In this document: positions 42,798-52,668 of the stretch, one piece after another | How the letters are laid out: every line of letters starts with the position of its first letter | Position numbering within the stretch: position 1 is the first letter of the stretch | Source of the DNA: JBPCOB01 sp051000715 | GTDB taxonomy: Bacteria > Actinomycetota > Actinomycetes > JALYNC01 | Length of the DNA stretch: 53,268 nucleotides | Reading direction: 5' to 3' | Assembly: GCA_051000715.1 (NCBI GenBank) | Contig: JBPCOB010000065.1 | Location: 1 to 53,268 of the forward strand | Program-made: the position numbers and the translations under genes | Notes under the pieces: generated by a model | Database searches by the model: none | Told to the model about the DNA's origin: nothing | The model's input: the letters and a program-made list of their open reading frames with translations, nothing else

Positions 42798-43253
42798 GTG
42801 CGCGGTGATGGAGACGCGTGGATCGAGTGCCGCCAATGCCACCGGCACTGGGGCCGGCACGGGGCGGCGGGGCTTCTGCTTCGGTACGTCGACGAGCAGG
42901 GGACACGCTGGGTGCTTCTCCAGCACCGGGCCGGGTGGAGCCATCACGGCGGGACCTGGGGGCTGCCCGGCGGCGCCCGGGACAGCCATGAGACGGCCGA
43001 GGAGACCGCTTTGCGCGAGTCGACCGAGGAGGTAGGGCTCGACACCTCACTGGTGCGCGTGCTGACGACGTACAGCGACGACCATGGGGGCTGGTCATAC
43101 GAGACGGTCATTGCCAGCTGTCTCGAGCGGGTGGACGCACGGCCGACCGGCGGCGAGAGCGTCGACGTCCGCTGGGTGCCCGAGTCCGACGCCACCTCGC
43201 TGCCGCTGCACCCGGGCCTTGCCGCCTCGTGGGCGCGCCTGACAACTGAGTGA
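42798..43253 (+). CDS. Nudix hydrolase
   Basis: 151 aa from GTG 42798; the frame is open upstream but with shadow-like composition. The Nudix box is complete: GARDSHETAEETALRESTEEVGL fits G-x5-E-x7-RE-x2-EE-x-G-hydrophobic, with the catalytic glutamates. A short N-terminal CRQCHRHW could bind zinc. Nudix enzymes hydrolyse nucleoside diphosphates linked to other groups; the substrate is not readable. Divergent from the small acidic gene. Confidence 0.85.
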   Translation: MRGDGDAWIECRQCHRHWGRHGAAGLLLRYVDEQGTRWVLLQHRAGWSHHGGTWGLPGGARDSHETAEETALRESTEEVGLDTSLVRVLTTYSDDHGGWSYETVIASCLERVDARPTGGESVDVRWVPESDATSLPLHPGLAASWARLTTE

Positions 43254-43317
43254 GCTCCCGGGCGAGATTGACCCGGCCTCCCCCGCCAATCATGACGAAA
43301 GACACGCCCCGTACGGG

Positions 43318-43512
43318 ATGAGCTCAACCGGCTGTTGCAACGATCTTTCGGTGGCGGCCGGGAGGGTGCAGGAGGTGGCCCGTTGGCAGGCGGATAAACC
43401 GCGCGGCTCAACACGTGCGGCCCACTACCAAGACTCCGACCACCCGGTCATCCAGTCCTTCGAGCCGGGCGAGGACTGGTGCTGGTGCTACGTCGACGCG
43501 ACCATCGTCTGA
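43318..43512 (+). pseudogene. UBP-type zinc finger protein remnant
   Basis: The C-terminus HPVIQSFEPGEDWCWCYVD matches the conserved end of small UBP-type zinc finger proteins. Upstream, only a vague GCC plus RAAH region remains, and most zinc-binding Cys/His residues expected before it are missing. The fragment is 64 aa, shorter than the usual ~90. It looks like a truncated or decayed gene; the start at 43318 is formal only. Confidence 0.5.
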
Positions 43513-43887
43513 GGTGCCCTTCGGGCGTGGACGGCGTGACGTCCCGGACCTGGTCAAGGTGCGTGCAGGTCGCCATGGCAGCTCCTCGGGCGAGTCGGTC
43601 AGACACCGGCAACCGAGCGGACCACGTCGGCGTCTGTTCCCACTACCGTCGCTCCCGCTACGCACGTCAGCCGCGCCCGCGGTAGTTCCTCTTCAGGTCA
43701 TGGTCGAGACGGCAGTTCGCATGCACGGCCTCCGTGAACAGGTCTCTCACGGCGTTGACGTCGGCGACGGTCAGGTGCAACACGGTCGGTGCGGCCTGCG
43801 CTCGGGCCGTGATCACCGGCAGGGTTCACGGCACCATGGTGCGCCATTTCCCAGCTTGGGAGGCGAGGGGTCGTGAGGAGGAGCACC
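43513..43887. other. 375-bp stretch with no confident gene
   Basis: No recognisable domain or ribosome site was found. Long frames in this stretch have shadow-like composition, apart from a weak minus-strand reading frame at 43667-43816. I see no tRNA and no strong dyad. It may hold the promoter of the TrmO-like gene. Confidence 0.5.
43667..43816 (-). CDS. possible small protein, 49 aa
   Basis: From GTG 43816 (or GTG 43783) to TGA 43669-43667. The peptide has a natural-looking helical segment, VADVNAVRDLFTEAVHANC, ending in a basic RNYRGRG. There is no ribosome site and no homology I recognise. It may be a remnant of a longer gene or chance. Confidence 0.2.
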   Translation of the reverse strand: MITARAQAAPTVLHLTVADVNAVRDLFTEAVHANCRLDHDLKRNYRGRG

Positions 43888-44346
43888 GTGGAGCTGACGG
43901 CGATCGGGTACGTGGAGTCCCCGCGCACTGACGTAGCCGACACGGATCGGTGGGGCGCGGTGGTCGCCCGGATCCAGCTCGTGGACGCTCTCGGGAGTGC
44001 TGCCCTCGTCGGGCTCGAAGCGTTCTCCCACGTGGAGGTCCTGTTCCGGTTCCACCAGATGACCCCTCGCGCGCACTACCGGGACCTGCGGCGCCCGAGG
44101 GGACGAGCGGACCTTCCTTCCGTCGGCATCTTCGCCGGCCGGGGCCCGAACCGGCCGAACCTCATCGGCGCCACCATCTGCCCGCTGGTCGAGGTGGGGG
44201 ACACCTGGTTGGCGGTCCGCGGGCTTGACGCCGTCGACGGCACGCCGGTCGTCGATCTGAAGCCAGTGATGGCCGAACTGCTGCCTGGGGAGGTTCGGCA
44301 GCCGCTCTGGTCCCACGAGCTCATGCGGGAGTACTTCCTCGACTAG
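43888..44346 (+). CDS. TrmO-like (TsaA/YaeB, UPF0066) protein
   Basis: 152 aa from GTG 43888, preceded by GAGGAG at a good distance; GTG 43873 is in frame but worse placed. The UPF0066 beta-barrel is seen: IGYVESPR near residue 5, GLEAFSHVEVLFRFH near 46, and GIFAGRGPNRPNLIG near 80 (RxPxRPNxIG motif). Family members methylate N6-threonylcarbamoyladenosine at tRNA position 37 using SAM (E. coli TrmO). The divergent branch in actinobacteria is not proven to have the same substrate. A strong hairpin follows the gene. Confidence 0.82.
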   Translation: MELTAIGYVESPRTDVADTDRWGAVVARIQLVDALGSAALVGLEAFSHVEVLFRFHQMTPRAHYRDLRRPRGRADLPSVGIFAGRGPNRPNLIGATICPLVEVGDTWLAVRGLDAVDGTPVVDLKPVMAELLPGEVRQPLWSHELMREYFLD

Positions 44347-44359
44347 CAGCAAGGTCGGC

Positions 44360-44388
44360 GCCGCAGCCGCAGCCGCGGCCGCAGCCGC
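44360..44388. repeat. short GCCGCA hexamer-like tandem repeat
   Basis: About five imperfect GCCGCA/GCCGCG units follow the TrmO-like stop codon. They are slippage-prone and non-coding. Confidence 0.6.
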
Positions 44389-44393
44389 ACTAG

Positions 44394-44443
44394 AGCGAGG
44401 TTGCCGTGTCCGACACGCCGCGGCGCGACACGACAACCTCGCT
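44394..44443. terminator. bidirectional hairpin terminator
   Basis: A 17-nt arm 44394-44410 (AGCGAGGTTGCCGTGTC) pairs with 44427-44443, with one mismatch, around a 16-nt GC-rich loop. It lies between the stop codons of two convergent genes (TrmO-like and the PIN toxin), 20 bases before the toxin stop, so it can serve both. Confidence 0.7.
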
Positions 44444-44463
44444 GTGACCTCTGAGTCGCCCGT

Positions 44464-44866
44464 TCAGGCCCCGACGACGCTCCAGCCGAGCGACCGGGCC
44501 ACCTGTGCCAGGCGTGCGTCAAAGGTGACGAGCCGTACGACCGGTGCGCCTGCCCTGCTGGCTGCCGCCAGGTGCAGCGCATCCAGCGTGCGGGCGCCGG
44601 TCGTCTCGGCGAGGTCCGCAGCCAGCTTGCAAGTCGTTTCGTCGAGAGCGACGACCGCAAGGCTGTCCCAGTCCCGAGCGAAATCGCTCTTGACGGCGGC
44701 AAGATCCTGCGCGGCTACCCCGCAACGACAGCACCCGGCGCACCTCGACCTCGGTGTGGGCAGCGGTAGACCAAACGGGATCGGAGAGGAGAAGGCGTTC
44801 CGCGACATCAGAGTCCGGTTCGGCGACGTACAGCCTCCCCAACGCGCTGCTGTCGACGTACTGCAC
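44464..44866 (-). pseudogene. vapC: PIN-domain toxin (VapC family), frameshifted
   Basis: GTG 44866, right after the antitoxin stop with AGAGG upstream, begins VQYVDSSALGRLYVAEPDSD, a typical PIN N-terminus with the first aspartate. The frame runs to VRRVLSLRG near 44722. From there the correct continuation, AAQDLAAVKSDFARDWDS through the second acidic cluster TLDALHLAAA and FDARLAQVARSLGW, is in another frame. The break lies at TACCCCGC (44716-44723), a run of four C. If real, the toxin is dead while the antitoxin gene is intact. Confidence 0.75.
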
Positions 44867-44868
44867 CT

Positions 44869-45135
44869 CTAGAGGCCGCGGTCCTCGTTGAGCATCTCTG
44901 CCGTGGAGGGTGAGCCGGGAGTCGGCTCGGCGGGCCGAAAGGGACCGGGCGGTGTCTGCGAACGCCGGACGATCCACCCTTCCGCCAGCCCACGCTGGAG
45001 ATTGTCCGTGGCCGGCGACGTCATGAGTACGGCGCGCGGCACACCGCGATCGGTCACCCGAAAGACCTCCCCGCGGGTCGCGCGATCCACGTACTCGGAC
45101 AGCCGAGCCTTGAGCTCCCGGGTTCCAACGTCCAT
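44869..45135 (-). CDS. Phd/YefM-type antitoxin
   Basis: 88 aa from ATG 45135. The N-terminus MDVGTRELKARLSEYVDRATRGEVFRVTDRG is the Phd/YefM DNA-binding fold, followed by a proline-rich tail that should neutralise the toxin. The stop is two bases before the toxin start. Its promoter is leaderless in form: TAAAGT, 6 bases, then ATG. Two direct TAGTCAC repeats flank the promoter. Confidence 0.85.
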   Translation of the reverse strand: MDVGTRELKARLSEYVDRATRGEVFRVTDRGVPRAVLMTSPATDNLQRGLAEGWIVRRSQTPPGPFRPAEPTPGSPSTAEMLNEDRGL

Positions 45136-45165
45136 GTAGTCACTTTACCGTCATCACATAGTCAC
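45133..45165 (-). promoter_or_regulatory. antitoxin promoter with repeats
   Basis: On the minus strand TAAAGT (45147-45142) is followed by 6 bases and ATG 45135, a leaderless arrangement. TAGTCAC occurs at 45137-45143 and 45159-45165 on the plus strand, 22 bp apart, i.e. two helical turns. These may be antitoxin binding sites for autoregulation. Confidence 0.5.
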
Positions 45166-45218
45166 ACCAGGCCTGTGTCGGTCACCTGCCGTTCCGGGAG
45201 AAGTCGGACGTCACGGTA

Positions 45219-45257
45219 TTGCAAGACAGACGTACGGTTTGCTACCTTGCCCCCGTG
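45219..45257 (+). promoter_or_regulatory. leaderless promoter of the TetR gene with a partial dyad
   Basis: TTGCAA (45219-45224), an 18-bp spacer and TACCTT (45243-45248) form a promoter; six bases later comes GTG 45255. GCAA-N14-TTGC-type symmetry (45221-45242) lies over the spacer and may be the TetR operator. Confidence 0.5.
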
Positions 45258-45877
45258 CCCAAGGTCAGCTCCGAGCATCTCGCCAACCGGCGGCGCCAAA
45301 TTCTGGACGGGGCCCGGACGGCGTTCGCGAGACACGGCTACGAGGGCGCGACCGTACGCCGGCTCGAGCAGGAGACCGGGCTCTCCCGCGGCGCGATCTT
45401 CCATCACTTCGCGGACAAAGAGACGCTCTTCCTGGCCGTCGCGCAGGATGACGCCGAGGAGATCGCCCGGGTCGTGACCGAGCAGGGCCTCGTGCAGGTC
45501 ATGCGCGAACTGCGCGATCGAGACAGCGGCTGGCTCGGCACCCAGCTCGAGGTTTCCCGGCGGCTTCGCACCGACCCGGACTTCCGCAAGCAGTGGCAGC
45601 ACCGGCTCGACATCGTCGCCGGCGCCACCGCCGAGCGCCTGCGAGCCGCTCAGGCGAGTGGGACGGTTCGCGACGACGTCCCGGTCGAGACGCTGGTCGG
45701 GCTGCTGACCCTCGTCCACGATGGCCTCGTGCTGCACCTCGCGATGGGCATGACCGCCGCGAACCTCGACGCCGTCCTCGACCTCGTCGAGTCGGCCGTA
45801 CGCCGCCCCGCCGCGAGCCAGTTCGGCCCGATTTCGCCTCGATCCGATTCCGCCAGCCCACGTCAGGAGATCCGGCG

Positions 45878-45881
<4 letters not shown>
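45255..45881 (+). CDS. TetR-family regulator, likely controls acnA
   Basis: 208 aa from GTG 45255, six bases after a -10. Residues ~12-60 form the TetR helix-turn-helix (RRRQILDGARTAFARHGYEGATVRRLEQETGLSRG is seen in part as ILDGARTAF and GLSRGAIFHHFADKETLF). The C-terminal helices bind an unknown ligand. Its stop overlaps the acnA start (ATGA at 45878-45881), so the two form an operon. In Corynebacterium glutamicum the TetR protein AcnR represses aconitase from a neighbouring gene (established), and this one is likely a functional counterpart with autoregulation (inference). Confidence 0.82.
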
Positions 45882-48688
<2,807 letters not shown>

Positions 48689-48693
48689 GCCGG

Positions 48694-49071
48694 TCAGTAT
48701 GGGCGGTGCAGATCGGGAAACATCGGAAAGTGGCGGACGTTCAGCGTGAGCAGGCGGGCGCCCAGCAGGATGGCGGTAGCAGCGATGGCAAGGTCGGCGC
48801 CGTCGATGGCCCGGTGAGTGGGTAGCCAGGTCCGGCCCAGCGCGCCCGCTTGCTCGGCCACCTGTGTGTCGACCGGGTGCCACACCAGCGTGGACAGCAG
48901 TAGCCGGGTCCGATCCTCCTCTGCCTGGCGCATGCCGGCCAAGACCTCCAGCCGCGTGATCTCGCTGGCGTTCAGAGCTCCGGCCGCCCGTTCGTCGTGC
49001 AGCAGCTCGCGTGCGCGGCCCTGGCCGCGGAGGTAGTCGATCAAAACCGACGTGTCGACCAGCGCCTTCAC
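48694..49071 (-). CDS. vapC: PIN-domain toxin (VapC family)
   Basis: 125 aa from GTG 49071, overlapping the antitoxin stop (GTGA). The fold begins KALVDTSVLIDYLRGQ (D6), with glutamates near ASEITRLEVLAGMR and a later aspartate pair in RAIDGADLAIAATA, then LLTLNVRHFPMF. The catalytic acidic residues are all there, so it should be an active RNase unless bound by antitoxin. Convergent with acnA, stops 5 bases apart. Confidence 0.85.
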   Translation of the reverse strand: MKALVDTSVLIDYLRGQGRARELLHDERAAGALNASEITRLEVLAGMRQAEEDRTRLLLSTLVWHPVDTQVAEQAGALGRTWLPTHRAIDGADLAIAATAILLGARLLTLNVRHFPMFPDLHRPY

Positions 49072-49319
49072 CGGGTGTCCTCGAGGCGCCTTCCCGGTCG
49101 CAACTCTTCGACCCACGCTTCCCCGTCCAGGCTCCGCTCCTTCCAGGAGCCGAAGGCCTGCTGCATGGCGACGAGGTCGTCTTCGGCCGAGCGCTCGGAG
49201 CCGTAGACGACATCGACCGCCTCCCGGATGAGGGCAGAGATGGAACGGCCGGTACGTGCCGATGCAGCATCCAGCATCCGGCGCTCCGCCTCGGTGAGCG
49301 AGATCTGGGTACGCAGCAT
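49068..49319 (-). CDS. vapB: CopG/RHH-type antitoxin
   Basis: 83 aa from ATG 49319. Residues ~1-45 are a ribbon-helix-helix: RTQISLTEAERRMLDAASARTG, then SISALIREAVDVVYG. The tail FGSWKERSLDGEAWVEELRPG should wrap the toxin. The start codon is part of an inverted repeat and is six bases after a -10, so control is probably by antitoxin binding over the leaderless start. Confidence 0.85.
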   Translation of the reverse strand: MLRTQISLTEAERRMLDAASARTGRSISALIREAVDVVYGSERSAEDDLVAMQQAFGSWKERSLDGEAWVEELRPGRRLEDTR

Positions 49320-49336
49320 GATGTAACGCTACATCA
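49317..49336 (-). promoter_or_regulatory. antitoxin operator: perfect dyad over -10 and start
   Basis: TGATGTA-ACGC-TACATCA (49319-49336) is a perfect 7-bp inverted repeat. On the minus strand it contains TAGCGT (49331-49326), a TANNNT -10, followed by 6 bases and ATG 49319-49317. A dimer bound here would block both polymerase and the first codon. Confidence 0.6.
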
Positions 49337-49454
49337 CCCGGGATAAGATCGCGAACGGTTCTCCTGCCGTTCTCCTGTCGTTACCGCCCGCCTGTGGACG
49401 GCGTGGGACCGGTCTGGAACGCTGGTCGGCCGACCGACGAGCCGAGGAGAGGCT

Positions 49455-50243
49455 ATGAGCGAGGTCAAGAACTACGAGCCCGGTACGCCGTCGTGGGTGG
49501 ACCTGGCAACCACGGACGCCGAGGCGTCCCGGCAGTTCTACGGCGAGCTGATGGGCTGGTCGTTCGACGTGGGTGGATCGGAGACCGGCGGTTACGCCAT
49601 GGCGAAGGTCCGGGACCTCAACGTCGCCGGTCAGATGGAGATCAACGCGGACATGCGGGCCCAGGGGGTACCGCCGAGCTGGACGACGTACATCTCGGTC
49701 AGCGACGCCGAGAGGGTGGCCGAGCAAGTCAAGAGTGCCGGCGGCCAGGTCATGATGGGACCGATGGACGTCATGGAGTACGGCCGGATGGCCATAGCCC
49801 AGGACCCGACCGGTGCCGTCTTCGGATTATGGCAGCCCGGTACCCACATCGGCGCCCAGCTGGTCAACGAGCCGGGCGGGGTCGTCTGGAACCACCTGGC
49901 CACCCCCGACCCGTCGGCCGCAGGGGCCTTCTACGAGGCGCTCGGATGGTCGCTGGAGCAGATGGACATGGGCGGAACGCCCCAGACCATGTTCAAGGTT
50001 GGCGACAGGACGGTCGCCGGCATGGGGGACATCAAGGACTACCCACCCGGAACTCCGCCGCACTGGGACACCTTCTTCGCGGTCAGCGACTGCGACGCGG
50101 TCGCCACCCGGGTGCCCGAGCTGGGCGGGACCGTCCTCGTACCTCCCACGGACATGCCGTTCGGACGGTTCGCGGCGATCCAGGACCCGCAGGGCGCGGT
50201 CTTCTCGGTCGTCAAGATGCCCGAGGACTCGCAGTCGAGCTAG
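49455..50243 (+). CDS. two-domain VOC family protein
   Basis: 262 aa from ATG 49455 with GAGGAG upstream. Two glyoxalase-fold halves are seen: residues ~10-125 (PSWVDLATTDAEASRQFYGELMGW, and a second strand set FGLWQPG) and ~135-255 (VWNHLATPDPSAAGAFYEALGW, FSVVKMPE). Actinobacterial relatives are labelled VOC or hydrolase; metal ligands vary. The stop shares CTAG with the convergent metallopeptidase gene (50240-50243). Function is unknown. Confidence 0.85.
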   Translation: MSEVKNYEPGTPSWVDLATTDAEASRQFYGELMGWSFDVGGSETGGYAMAKVRDLNVAGQMEINADMRAQGVPPSWTTYISVSDAERVAEQVKSAGGQVMMGPMDVMEYGRMAIAQDPTGAVFGLWQPGTHIGAQLVNEPGGVVWNHLATPDPSAAGAFYEALGWSLEQMDMGGTPQTMFKVGDRTVAGMGDIKDYPPGTPPHWDTFFAVSDCDAVATRVPELGGTVLVPPTDMPFGRFAAIQDPQGAVFSVVKMPEDSQSS

Positions 50244-50587
50244 CCCCAGCCGAGCTCGTGCAGGCGGTCATCGCCGATGCCGAAGTGGTGAGCGACCTCG
50301 TGGATGACCGTAACCCGTACCTCCTCGACGACATCGGCCTCTGAGTCACAGGCGGCGCAGATGCGGCGGCGGTAGAGCGTGATGCGGTCCGGCAGTACGC
50401 CGGCGTAACCGCTCGTCGTGCGCTCGGTCAGCGGGATGCCTTCGTAGAGTCCCAGCAGATTCCGCTCGGCTGAGTCCTCCTCGACCAAGACGGCGACGTT
50501 GTCGATGAGCCGGCCTAGCTCGGGCGGGATCTGGTCCAGGGCGGCGGCAACCAGCTCCTCGAACCGGCTGAGCGGTACGTCGATCAC
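50240..50587 (-). CDS. zincin-like metallopeptidase family protein
   Basis: 115 aa from GTG 50587, in the GTGA overlap with the upstream gene stop. The HEVAH motif (H96, E97, H100) is followed by HFGIGDDRLHELG with the third ligand D106 or D107, as in the compact zincin family (DUF1025). The N-terminal half has LVAAALDQIPPELGRLIDNVAVLVEE, typical of the family. Function unproven. Transcribed together with the HhH-GPD gene. Confidence 0.85.
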   Translation of the reverse strand: MIDVPLSRFEELVAAALDQIPPELGRLIDNVAVLVEEDSAERNLLGLYEGIPLTERTTSGYAGVLPDRITLYRRRICAACDSEADVVEEVRVTVIHEVAHHFGIGDDRLHELGWG

Positions 50588-51153
50588 GAGCCCTTCGCCG
50601 CCGCCTTGGTGGCCCGCTTGTTGGCGCGCACCTCCTGCAGCGCATCCGGGCTTGTCACGTCGGCGATCGACCGGCGGCTGCCTTCGTCACCGTAGGGGCC
50701 GGCGGCCTCCCGCCAGCCGGCCGGGGTTACGCCGTACTGCTTGCCGAGCAGCGCGACGAGGATCTGCGCCTTCTGCCTTCCGAAGCCGGGCAGCTCCTGG
50801 ATGCGCCGAACCAGCTCAGCACCGTCCGCGACCCCAGACCACAACCCGGCAGCGTCGCCGCCGTAGCGGTCTACCAGGTGCCGGCAGCAGGCCTGAACGC
50901 GGCCGGCCATGCTGCGAGGATAGCGATGGATCACCGGTGGACGGGCGAAGATCGCGGCCAGCTCGTCCGGATCGTAGTTCGCGAGCTCCCCGGCGCTCAG
51001 GCCGTGGCCGAGCCGGCGGGTGAGCTCATACGGTCCGGCGAAGGCGCGCTCCATGGCGAACTGCTGGTCGAGCAGCATGCCGAGCAGCAGAGCCAGCGGC
51101 TCGCGGGACAGCAGGTCGTCGGCCTCGGCGTCGCCGGTCAGGTGCAGCGTCAC
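50584..51153 (-). CDS. HhH-GPD family DNA repair protein
   Basis: 189 aa from GTG 51153; the frame is open upstream but shadow-like. It has the helix-hairpin-helix segment LPGFGRQKAQILVALLGKQYGV near residue 125 and the preceding helices LALLLGMLLDQQFAMERAF. This matches a small actinobacterial subfamily of HhH-GPD base-excision-repair-like proteins whose activity is unproven. No iron-sulfur cysteine cluster is seen. The stop overlaps the metallopeptidase start. Confidence 0.78.
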   Translation of the reverse strand: MTLHLTGDAEADDLLSREPLALLLGMLLDQQFAMERAFAGPYELTRRLGHGLSAGELANYDPDELAAIFARPPVIHRYPRSMAGRVQACCRHLVDRYGGDAAGLWSGVADGAELVRRIQELPGFGRQKAQILVALLGKQYGVTPAGWREAAGPYGDEGSRRSIADVTSPDALQEVRANKRATKAAAKGS

Positions 51154-51242
51154 CCCGCCGACGGTCGCACGGCCCTCGGTTGCCCCGCAACTGTACGGAC
51201 GGCCACCGGCCAGGCGGCGCCCTGACAAGCAGACCGCGCCGG

Positions 51243-51767
51243 TCAAGCGACGTGCTTTAGCGAGCACGGCTCTGGGGTCGCGACGCGACCGCCGGGTTGA
51301 TAGGCGAGGTACACGTGCAGCCGCCCATCGTGGCTGGCGGCAAGACGGCAGGCGGGGGACCACCCTCGGATCGCGTACACCGCCGTACCCGGCGTGAGGA
51401 ACGCCGCGTCGCCGTCCCGCGGCTGTGGGGGCACCTGCCCAGTTGCCTCGTTGAGCTTCGAGAACGAGCACCGCACCAACAGCACGCGTGCGCCAATCTC
51501 AGCACCGGTGATGGCTGGCACGCGGTAGAGGTCCGCGACGTAGTTCCGGCCGTTCGCCTGCACGAAGTCGACGTAATCGAGATGCGTGACGGAGCGGCCC
51601 CGCGCCGACAGCTTCGGACAGTCGGCGCTCATCGGCCGGCCGGAGCCGGCCGAGGGCGAGGGCGTCGAGGCCGAACGGTGCGTCGCCACCGCCGGTCGCT
51701 CGCTTGCGCATCCAGCAGTTACCGTGACAGCGAGAACCGCCAGAGCGATCATCCGAATACGCCGCAC
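51243..51767 (-). CDS. putative lipoprotein of unknown function, 174 aa
   Basis: GTG 51767, with GGGAGG upstream on the minus strand, begins a short signal: MRRIRMIALAVLAVTVTAGC, whose lipobox VTAGC places the lipidated cysteine at residue 20. The mature protein has four cysteines in the C-terminal part (CPKL, CSFSKL, ACRLA, CSLKH), possibly two disulfides. No family is recognised. It stands alone. Confidence 0.75.
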   Translation of the reverse strand: MRRIRMIALAVLAVTVTAGCASERPAVATHRSASTPSPSAGSGRPMSADCPKLSARGRSVTHLDYVDFVQANGRNYVADLYRVPAITGAEIGARVLLVRCSFSKLNEATGQVPPQPRDGDAAFLTPGTAVYAIRGWSPACRLAASHDGRLHVYLAYQPGGRVATPEPCSLKHVA

Positions 51768-51929
51768 TGTCCCAGCCTCCCGCGATCAGACGCTGAGAAG
51801 CATCCATCGGTTCCGCATGCACGTCGACACAGAGATGGCACGGCCGTGCCCGAGGTCGTCGCCCGCAACGGCCGGGTGGCATCGACGACTGCACACGCTC
51901 GATAGGGGCGTTAGAGGAACCCGGTTTCT

Positions 51930-52583
51930 TCAGTCGGCGGAGGCGACGCCCACCGGGCAGGACAGCCCCGTCCCGCCGATGCCGCAGTAGCCACCCGGCA
52001 CCTTGGCGAGGTACTGCTGGTGGTAGTCCTCGGCGAAGTAGAACTGTCCGGCCGGCGCGATCTCGGTAGTGATCTCGCCGTACCGCTGGCCGCTCAGTAC
52101 GCGCTGGAAGGCGCCGCGGGTCTCCTCCGCCGCCTGCCGCTGGGCGTCGTCCCGGTAGTAGATCGCCGAGCGGTACTGGGTGCCCACGTCGTTGCCCTGG
52201 CGCATCCCCTGAGTGGGGTCGTGGGACTCCCAGAAGATCTTGAGCAGCTGCCGATAACTCACCTTGGCCGGGTCGAAGACGACCTGAACGGCCTCGGTGT
52301 GACCGGTGCGGCCGGAGCAGGTCTCCTTGTACGTCGGGTTGGGCGTGGAGCCGCCCGCATAGCCAACCGCGGTGGTGTAGACGCCCTCGGTCTCCCAGAA
52401 CTTGCGCTCGGCGCCCCAGAAGCAGCCGAGCCCGAAGGCGGCGACCTCCAGGCCATCGGGGTACGGCGGCACGAGTGGCTTACCGAGCACGTAGTGAGAC
52501 CCCGGCACCGGCATCCGCTCGGCCCGGCCGGGCAGGGCCTGGTCGGGGGCTGGCAGGGTGGTCTTGGACCGGGTGAACAACAC
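51930..52583 (-). CDS. msrA: peptide-methionine (S)-S-oxide reductase MsrA
   Basis: 217 aa from GTG 52583 with GGAGG at nine bases. The catalytic cysteine is C54 in GCFWGAE. YAGG, HTEAVQVVFDP, SHDPTQGMRQGNDVGTQYRSAI and YHQQYL are the classic motifs. It reduces oxidised methionine in proteins using thioredoxin. The resolving cysteines near the C-terminus are in GGYCGIGGTGLSC. The first ~45 residues form a lead that is longer than in E. coli but typical in actinobacteria. Confidence 0.95.
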   Translation of the reverse strand: MLFTRSKTTLPAPDQALPGRAERMPVPGSHYVLGKPLVPPYPDGLEVAAFGLGCFWGAERKFWETEGVYTTAVGYAGGSTPNPTYKETCSGRTGHTEAVQVVFDPAKVSYRQLLKIFWESHDPTQGMRQGNDVGTQYRSAIYYRDDAQRQAAEETRGAFQRVLSGQRYGEITTEIAPAGQFYFAEDYHQQYLAKVPGGYCGIGGTGLSCPVGVASAD

Positions 52584-52668
52584 GATGAGCTACCTCCGCA
52601 GGATGTCGTCGACGGTCCAACGCGCCGGAGACGATGGAAAGTCCCTGACGGTCACGCGGGGAGGGCGA

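Noticed and set aside
44360..44388. Possible variable-number repeat with a regulatory role
   Set aside because: It lies after a stop codon and before a terminator hairpin, is short, and has no evident promoter link.
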